Program-made: the position numbers and the translations under genes
The notes under the pieces: generated by a model
Database searches by the model: none
What the model saw: only the letters and a program-made list of their open reading frames with translations
What the model was told of the DNA's origin: nothing
In this document: piece by piece, positions 6,224 to 11,911 of the stretch
Layout: every line of letters starts with the position of its first letter
Position numbering within the stretch: the first letter of the stretch is position 1
Source of the DNA: CAYHCE01 sp964355015
GTDB lineage: Bacteria; Cyanobacteriota; Cyanobacteriia; PCC-6307; Cyanobiaceae
Assembly (NCBI GenBank): GCA_964355015.1
Contig: CAYHCE010000061.1
Location: 1 to 11,911 of the forward strand
DNA length: 11,911 nucleotides
Direction: 5' to 3'

Positions 6224-6841
6224 TCAAGCGAACATCGAGCGCAGCAGACGAAGCCCGCCGATCCGCCAGGAGAGGGCGACATGGGCGAGCATCAGCAGAG
6301 CGAGGGCGGGGATCGTGGCCAGGTGGCTGATCCGCAGGGTCTGCCAGCTCGTGGCGCCGAACGCCTCTCCGAAGCTGAACAGCCCCGAGAGCCACCAGAA
6401 CTGGGCGGGTTTCATCATCGCCAGGCCTGTGATCAGGCCGAAGGCCAGCAGGATCAGCATCAGGGTGTACACCAGCCGGTGGGCCGAGAGCCGCCGCTTG
6501 GCGGGGTTCTGGCTGGCCCGCAGTGTGCCGAGATCGCCCGTGTCGGCCAGACGCCGGCGGCGCTGCCGGATCAGCAGCGCGATCCAGACGCCGAGATTGA
6601 GGGCGTAGAGGCCCATGAAACCGAAGTGCCAGTCGCGCCCGCCCGCCAGCCAGCCGCCAAGGGTGAACAGCTCCGGCACGGTGGCGCCGCCCCGTCCGCC
6701 GAAGACGGGGTTGGCGTTGTAGATCTGCAGCCCACTGGCGGCCATCACCAGCAGCACCAGCAGGTTGAGCGAGTGGAAGGCCCGCGTCCAGAGGGGGCCG
6801 TGCCGGATGGGGGCAGAGGAACGGTCCCTGGCCTCGGGCAT
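6224..6841 (-). CDS. Cytochrome b, four-helix b561/hydrogenase-type membrane subunit
   Basis: This 205-residue membrane protein has hydrophobic helices near 22-41, 73-91, 121-140 and 170-191. Candidate heme b axial ligands lie in or beside helices: H23 (FHSLN), H72 (DWHFGFMGLY), H121 (AHRLVY), H173 (ISHL) and H187 (AHVAL). This is the layout of the di-heme cytochrome b subunits that pass electrons to or from periplasmic dehydrogenases and reductases. A basic loop RQRRRR at 92-97 marks the cytoplasmic side. The ATG is preceded by AAGGAGGA on the minus strand, a strong ribosome binding site though at long spacing (about 14 bases). The oxidoreductase gene follows directly, so the pair probably forms one membrane-bound redox enzyme exchanging electrons with the quinone pool (inference). 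Confidence 0.9.
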   Translation of the reverse strand: MPEARDRSSAPIRHGPLWTRAFHSLNLLVLLVMAASGLQIYNANPVFGGRGGATVPELFTLGGWLAGGRDWHFGFMGLYALNLGVWIALLIRQRRRRLADTGDLGTLRASQNPAKRRLSAHRLVYTLMLILLAFGLITGLAMMKPAQFWWLSGLFSFGEAFGATSWQTLRISHLATIPALALLMLAHVALSWRIGGLRLLRSMFA

Positions 6842-7190
6842 GGAAACAGTCGGATCCTCCTTCCTGTACCGCCAGGAACGACGACCGGATTCAGGCAGGA
6901 CCCGCGCCGCTCTCGGATCGCCAGATCGCCGCCTGATCGGGAAGGCGGTGGAGGTGGTTCCCCTGTCACCAGGTCGAACCGACGGGGCTGATCCCGGCGC
7001 CTTTCAGTGGCTCTGCCGTCCCCAGCTCAGAACCGATCGATCATGCAGATCTCAACAATCCAGCCTCTCTGCCTGACGGCGCAGGGCACGCTGGCCAGGC
7101 TGAAGCCAGCGTCCACCCGCTGGGCCCCACCACCTGAACCATGGACGGACGACGGCGGCTCCAGCATCGATTCCAGCCGGCCCGGGGCCG
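6842..7190. promoter_or_regulatory. 349-base divergent region between the cytochrome b and copper ATPase genes
   Basis: No convincing gene lies here. It must contain promoters for the minus-strand cytochrome/oxidoreductase pair and the plus-strand ATPase/cupredoxin pair. I searched by eye for a metal-binding HMA domain (GMxCxxC) in all frames upstream of the ATPase and found none. I also saw no clear CopY, CueR or ArsR-type operator. The one ordered element is the inverted repeat at 7088-7112, listed separately. Confidence 0.4.
7088..7112. repeat. Inverted repeat upstream of the copper ATPase gene
   Basis: ACGCTGGC (7088-7095) and GCCAGCGT (7105-7112) are perfect 8-bp arms around the 9-base loop CAGGCTGAA. 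The centre is about 90 bases before the ATPase ATG. It could be an operator for a dimeric regulator or a hairpin in the 5' untranslated RNA. No family-specific operator consensus was recognised. Confidence 0.4.
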
Positions 7191-9268
<2,078 letters not shown>

Positions 9269-9272
<4 letters not shown>

Positions 9273-9820
9273 ACCCGGCCCTCCTGCTGGCAACCGTCCT
9301 GCTCCAGCTGGTGACTCCGGGCCTGGTCCCGGCCTCGGCCCGCCGGGTGATGGCCGAGGCACCGCTGCACCAGCTCCATGCGCCTGCCGCCAGCCCCGAT
9401 GGGGGTCGTTGGCGGATCACTCCGCGGCCCCTGTCGCTGAATCTGCTGGTGGCCACGGGGGGACTGCTGCTGATCCTGGTGGAGCTGTGGTGGTTCCTGG
9501 GCGTCCGCCGGCCCGGAGCTGCCGCCGCCGCAGGCGACGACGGCGTGCAGACCGTGACCATCACCGTGGACGGGGGCTATGAACCCAGCCGTCTCCGGGT
9601 ACAGGCAGGGCGGCCGTTGCGCCTGGCCTTTCACCGCATCGATCCCAGCAGCTGCGTGGCCCAGGTGCTCTTCCCGGATTTCCATCGCTGCCTCGATCTG
9701 CCCCTCGGCGAGACCACGGTGCTGGAGCTGCTGCCGGAAAAGGCCGGGAGCTACCCCTTCCACTGCGGCATGAACATGGTGCGTGGGGTTCTGGAGGTGG
9801 TCGACGGCCCGGAGCCGTAG
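9269..9820 (+). CDS. Membrane-tethered cupredoxin-domain protein
   Basis: This 183-residue protein overlaps the copper ATPase stop by ATGA, so the two are almost certainly made together. Residues 1-24 look like a signal peptide (ALLLATVLLQLVTPGLV core, possible cleavage after ASA). A second hydrophobic stretch at about 57-77 (LNLLVATGGLLLILVELWWF) would anchor it. The cupredoxin domain covers about 93-177: TVTITVDGGYEPSRLRV, then SSCVAQVLFPDFHRCLDLPL with C129, H139 and C141, and finally YPFHCGMNMVRGVLEV with H165, C166 and M168. The HCGM segment supplies typical cupredoxin copper ligands. It probably hands Cu(I) to the ATPase or receives it, standing in for the missing HMA domain (inference). 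Which Cys and His actually bind copper is unclear because the site has extra Cys compared with plastocyanin. Confidence 0.9.
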
Positions 9821-9836
9821 GAGCTCCACGGGCCGT

Positions 9837-10320
9837 TCACTCCAGGCGGCCGTCTTCCCGAGCCAGGGTTCGATCGGCGCTGTCGAGGATCGGAAACGGC
9901 ACTGGGGAACTGCCTGCGCAGCATCTCTGTGACCTGCCGCCAGTGAGCCCGGACCTGATCAGGCTTCTGGATCACGAACACGGCTGTCAGGGCCGCCGCC
10001 ACCATGTCCGGACCGGCCTACTTCTTCGGAGACGCCTTGCGGCTTGGGAACGTGGCTCAGGAGGTTGCGCAGGAAGTGCACCCGGCCGCCCGTGCAGGTA
10101 GGTCGCATCCAGGTAGAGGCAGGGAAAGCGGGCGTGGTCCAGCGGACGGCTGAGAAAGGCTTTCAGCTGCTCGTCGAGGCCCTGGCGGATCCGGCTGACC
10201 TCGGACTTGGAGCTGCCGCCAGCACCGGCTACGCCGTTGCTCTCCTCCGGAGTGACACCACTGCTCTGGATGCTGCCTGGATGCTGCGAAGAATGGCCTT
10301 TGCCCCAATCTCAGCTCATG
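9837..10320 (-). pseudogene. IS256-family transposase remnant with internal deletion and frameshifts
   Basis: Three pieces of an IS256-type (Transposase_mut) transposase lie in different minus-strand frames. The first has SKSEVSRIRQGLDEQLKAFL, then FPCLYLDATYLHG, which includes the first catalytic Asp (about 10095-10215). It jumps directly to GRVHFLRNLLSHVPKPQG (about 10035-10090), so roughly the middle hundred residues of the family, including the second catalytic Asp, are deleted. After a frameshift comes MVAAALTAVFVIQKPDQVRA, then HWRQVTEMLRRQFPSAV (about 9905-10005). Another frameshift leads to PILDSADRTLA and a stop at 9837-9839. The N-terminal ~130 residues and the C-terminal catalytic Glu region are also missing. 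The element cannot be active. I could not identify terminal inverted repeats or a target duplication. Confidence 0.85.
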
Positions 10321-10809
10321 AGATAGGGGCATCGCCATAGCGGCAGCTTGATGCCATCCGGACCTGTCCAAAGCTTGTCAGCTTGGATGCCTGGTGATTC
10401 AACGCGATTCAAAACGTCTTGAGCCCTGAATATGCAACACCGCGAAACGTACCTTCATGAAACGAGCCGATAGCGCAACGATTGCTTTGAGGCGCCCAGG
10501 GGCGTCAGTCTTGGAGCCAGGACTCTCACCATAGTCTAACCACAGATCATGAGAACTCTCTCCAAGTGCCTCTCTCCCAGCAGCTAGTTTGCCTTGCAGG
10601 TACCGGAGGGCGTCAGCTGAACCATGGATGTTTGCCAGGATCTTTACCCTCTGGTTGGTGTCAGTGACTACTGAATCATCCGAGGAAACCAGCCTAGACT
10701 CAGATTGGTCTCATCTTGTTCCCGCTATTCCTGCGATCACTCACTTGCGTGGTTAAATCTCCTGCGAGACTGGGCAAGTAAGTAGGAATAGTTTTTTCAT
10801 CCTGACGTC
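10321..10809. other. Lower-GC stretch without an intact gene
   Basis: Apart from the start-less minus-strand frame, this ~490-base stretch shows no complete gene. It is markedly richer in A and T than the flanking DNA and includes a T6 tract at about 10792-10797. It lies between the IS256 remnant and a small hypothetical gene, which fits imported or non-coding DNA. No tRNA, CRISPR-like spacing or long repeat was seen. Confidence 0.4.
10402..10710 (-). pseudogene. Start-less open frame of 103 codons, possible gene remnant
   Basis: Between in-frame stops at 10711-10713 and 10399-10401 the minus strand is open for 103 codons. The translation has protein-like composition, for example RVKILANIHGSADALRYLQG near the middle and HDLWLDYGESPGSKTDAPGR after it. 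The only ATG or GTG codons are close to the 3' end, so it cannot start normally. A GTG-led short frame (MSDRRNSGNKMRPI) immediately upstream ends in a stop and could be the shifted N-terminus. I do not recognise the family. The stretch has visibly lower GC than the genes to its left. It could be chance, since one open frame of this length is not rare, or the tail of a decayed foreign gene. Confidence 0.3.
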
Positions 10810-11016
10810 ATGTCTTCCGATCCAATCGTTCGGGGCGATCATCAAGCGCCCCATGCCGCTGCTTCCCTCAGCCCTGCCACCTCCTCCGAGGCTGCCCTGC
10901 AGGCGATACCGGACATACCGGCTGCGGCTCCTGGGTCCGATGGCGAATGGAGCGTGATTGAATGCGATGGGACAGGCGTCTGGATGTTTCTGGAGCCCGA
11001 TGTCTCCGTCCGCTGA
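10810..11016 (+). CDS. Small hypothetical protein (68 aa)
   Basis: The ATG opens a 68-residue frame. The N-terminal half is Ala/Ser/Pro-rich and looks disordered. The C-terminal half is more ordered: GEWSVIECDGTGVWMFLEPD at about 46-65, with a single Cys and several aromatic residues. There is no signal peptide or membrane helix. The first A of the start codon is the last base of an 8-base palindrome TGACGTCA (10803-10810). A weak hairpin CTCGG-TGG-CCGAG (11023-11035) follows the stop. I do not recognise a family. A longer minus-strand frame overlaps it, but its composition (Arg/Ser/Gly-rich) is typical of antisense GC-rich DNA. Function is unknown. Confidence 0.4.
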   Translation: MSSDPIVRGDHQAPHAAASLSPATSSEAALQAIPDIPAAAPGSDGEWSVIECDGTGVWMFLEPDVSVR

Positions 11017-11073
11017 CTCCCCCTCGGTGGCCGAGTCTGAAATCCTGCGGCCTGTCACACGGTTGATACCGGA

Positions 11074-11463
11074 GTGGGAAGCTTGATCTTCGAGCGCCAC
11101 CAGCCATGGCCCGTGAGCCGGCGTGAGAAGGCACTGAAGATTTTCTTTCAGCGGGCAGCTCAGGAGCCCCTCCTGCAGGCAAGGCTCGTCAACGGTGAAG
11201 CGGCGTGCTCGCTGCTGCTGTTCCGGTTGGCAGGCATCAGGATCAGCAAGGCTGAGCGTTCCTTGCTCTCAGCGCTCAGCCTGGATGTCCAGTTGGTTCA
11301 GGTGGCCGACACGATGTCTGAGCGTTGGCGCCTCAGGCCCAGCAGGCAGGCAAGGCCGATCCTTGCCGCGAGAGCCAATCTGCTGGAAACGATCGAATCG
11401 GCGGCGGCGGGCCTCACGCTCGTGATCTGCGCCTGCACGGTTCAGAGCAAAGCTCCCCGCTGA
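11074..11463 (+). CDS. Nif11-like domain small protein with Cys-containing C-terminal tail
   Basis: This frame is 129 residues with a GTG start. Residues about 20-66 (EKALKIFFQRAAQEPLLQAR, then NGEAACSLLLFRLAGIRISK) match the Nif11 pattern: an initial Leu-Phe helix, EP.LQ..L, then an Ala-rich helix and AGxxIS. Nif11-like domains serve as leader regions of peptide natural products in picocyanobacteria, or occur as stand-alone small proteins. Here the domain is followed by a ~45-residue Arg-rich segment. At the end is AAAG (110-113), then LTLVICACTVQSKAPR with two Cys, two Thr and one Ser. Alternative starts are TTG at 11083, better spaced from a GGAG at 11068-11071, and GTG at 11113 (MSRREKALKIFF), which best fits typical family starts. 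No modification enzyme gene is in the window. It could equally be a decaying copy. Confidence 0.5.
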   Translation: MGSLIFERHQPWPVSRREKALKIFFQRAAQEPLLQARLVNGEAACSLLLFRLAGIRISKAERSLLSALSLDVQLVQVADTMSERWRLRPSRQARPILAARANLLETIESAAAGLTLVICACTVQSKAPR

Positions 11464-11533
11464 CGACCGGAGGCTGGCTGGTTTCCCTGCCGGCTGGCGA
11501 TGATCGTTCAAGCCGCCCGCAGCCACGATCCCG

Positions 11534-11860
11534 ATGACCCCTGCATCCAGACAACGCAGTAAAGGGCGCGGTGGTATCGGCAGCAAGCTTGGGCTCGCAC
11601 CCGGCACGATGATGTTTGTCGGGGATCAGAAGCGGGCAAGGGTCCGCCTCGATGTCCTTGATTACAACGAGGCCAGATTCAATGAGTTGCAGGATCTGGA
11701 TATCCGTCAATGCATTGATTTCATGCGATCATCTCTGGTCACCTGGATCAATGTCAGTGGCGTCCACGATGTTGTCTTGATCGAGGCGCTCGGGCAGTCC
11801 TTCGGCTTGCATCCGTTGACTCTCGAGGACATCGTGAACACCACCCAGAGGCCCAAGTAG
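11534..11860 (+). pseudogene. corA: CorA magnesium/cobalt transporter, truncated after the N-terminal domain
   Basis: The 108-residue frame matches the cytoplasmic N-terminus of CorA: KLGLAPGTMMFVGDQKRARV (18-37), LDVLDYNE, then TWINVSGVHDVVLIEALGQS (70-89) and FGLHPLTLEDIVNTTQRPK (90-108). In complete CorA proteins TTQRPK continues into a further ~200-250 residues, including the long pore helix and the GMN signature. Here a TAG follows immediately and the next ~50 bases show no CorA sequence in any frame, so this is a break, not a simple frameshift. No membrane segment remains and it cannot transport. The stop sits inside a perfect inverted repeat (11848-11866). The rest of the gene may lie beyond an insertion outside the window. 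Confidence 0.85.
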
Positions 11861-11866
11861 GGCCTC
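11848..11866. repeat. Perfect inverted repeat at the CorA breakpoint
   Basis: GAGGCCC (11848-11854) and GGGCCTC (11860-11866) are perfect 7-bp arms around AAGTA. The CorA frame ends within it at 11858-11860, and similarity to CorA ends at the same place. It may be the outer end of an insertion or a recombination site. The 45 bases to its right (to the window end) are unidentified. Confidence 0.45.
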
Positions 11867-11911
11867 CTGAGAAACGTAGGCGGTGCCTCACTGATAACTC
11901 CGGGGAATCCC

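Noticed and set aside
6842..7190. A lost HMA metal-binding domain encoded upstream of the ATPase in another frame
   Set aside because: I read the frames for a GMxCxxC motif and found none. The in-frame extension has a stop at 7101-7103 and encodes no HMA-like sequence.
11023..11035. Hairpin after the small hypothetical gene as an intrinsic terminator
   Set aside because: The stem is only 5 bp and is not followed by a T-run.
10753..11100. A 115-codon minus-strand frame overlapping the small plus-strand gene
   Set aside because: Composition (Arg, Ser, Gly) resembles antisense translation, and I saw no domain. The plus frame looks slightly more protein-like, though neither is certain.

Overview
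The window looks like chromosomal DNA of a high-GC picocyanobacterium of the Cyanobium / Synechococcus type. That is an inference from family content: a PacS-like copper ATPase, the cyanobacterial pairing of DM13 and DUF4079 proteins, a Nif11-like small protein, GC-rich coding DNA and frequent 4-base ATGA gene overlaps. I ran no database search, so every family name is recognition by eye from motifs.

Layout. Bases 1-2086 (minus strand) hold two overlapping signalling genes: a PAS-PAS-PAS-GGDEF diguanylate cyclase and, translationally coupled to it, a membrane protein with a C-terminal PAS that runs off the left edge. Bases 2174-2258 hold a tRNA-Ser(UGA) on the minus strand. Bases 2339-3696 (minus) encode an ECF sigma factor and a one-TM RskA-like anti-sigma factor, overlapping by ATGA. 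Divergent from them, 3820-5022 (plus) encode a secreted DM13 protein and a multi-pass DUF4079 membrane protein, only three bases apart. A chimeric remnant follows (about 5023-5490): a DipZ/CcdA N-terminus spliced to an unknown secreted-looking sequence that has lost its stop.

Bases 5500-6841 (minus) encode a molybdopterin oxidoreductase with a Tat signal and lipobox, and its four-helix cytochrome b partner. Divergent from these, 7191-9820 (plus) encode a Cu(I) P1B-type ATPase lacking the usual N-terminal metal-binding domain, and a membrane-tethered cupredoxin, again overlapping by ATGA. The centre of the window is therefore a set of envelope redox and copper functions with a dedicated ECF sigma/anti-sigma switch next to it. 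Whether that switch controls the neighbouring genes is inference.

From 9837 to the right edge the DNA is a decay zone: an IS256-family transposase remnant with an internal deletion and frameshifts, a stretch of lower GC with a start-less open frame, two small hypothetical genes (one with a Nif11-like domain and a Cys-containing tail after AAAG), and a CorA transporter cut off after its N-terminal domain inside a perfect inverted repeat.

I found no complete previously undescribed system. The best leads are the sigma/anti-sigma plus DM13/DUF4079 unit, the ATPase/cupredoxin pair and the Nif11-like small protein.
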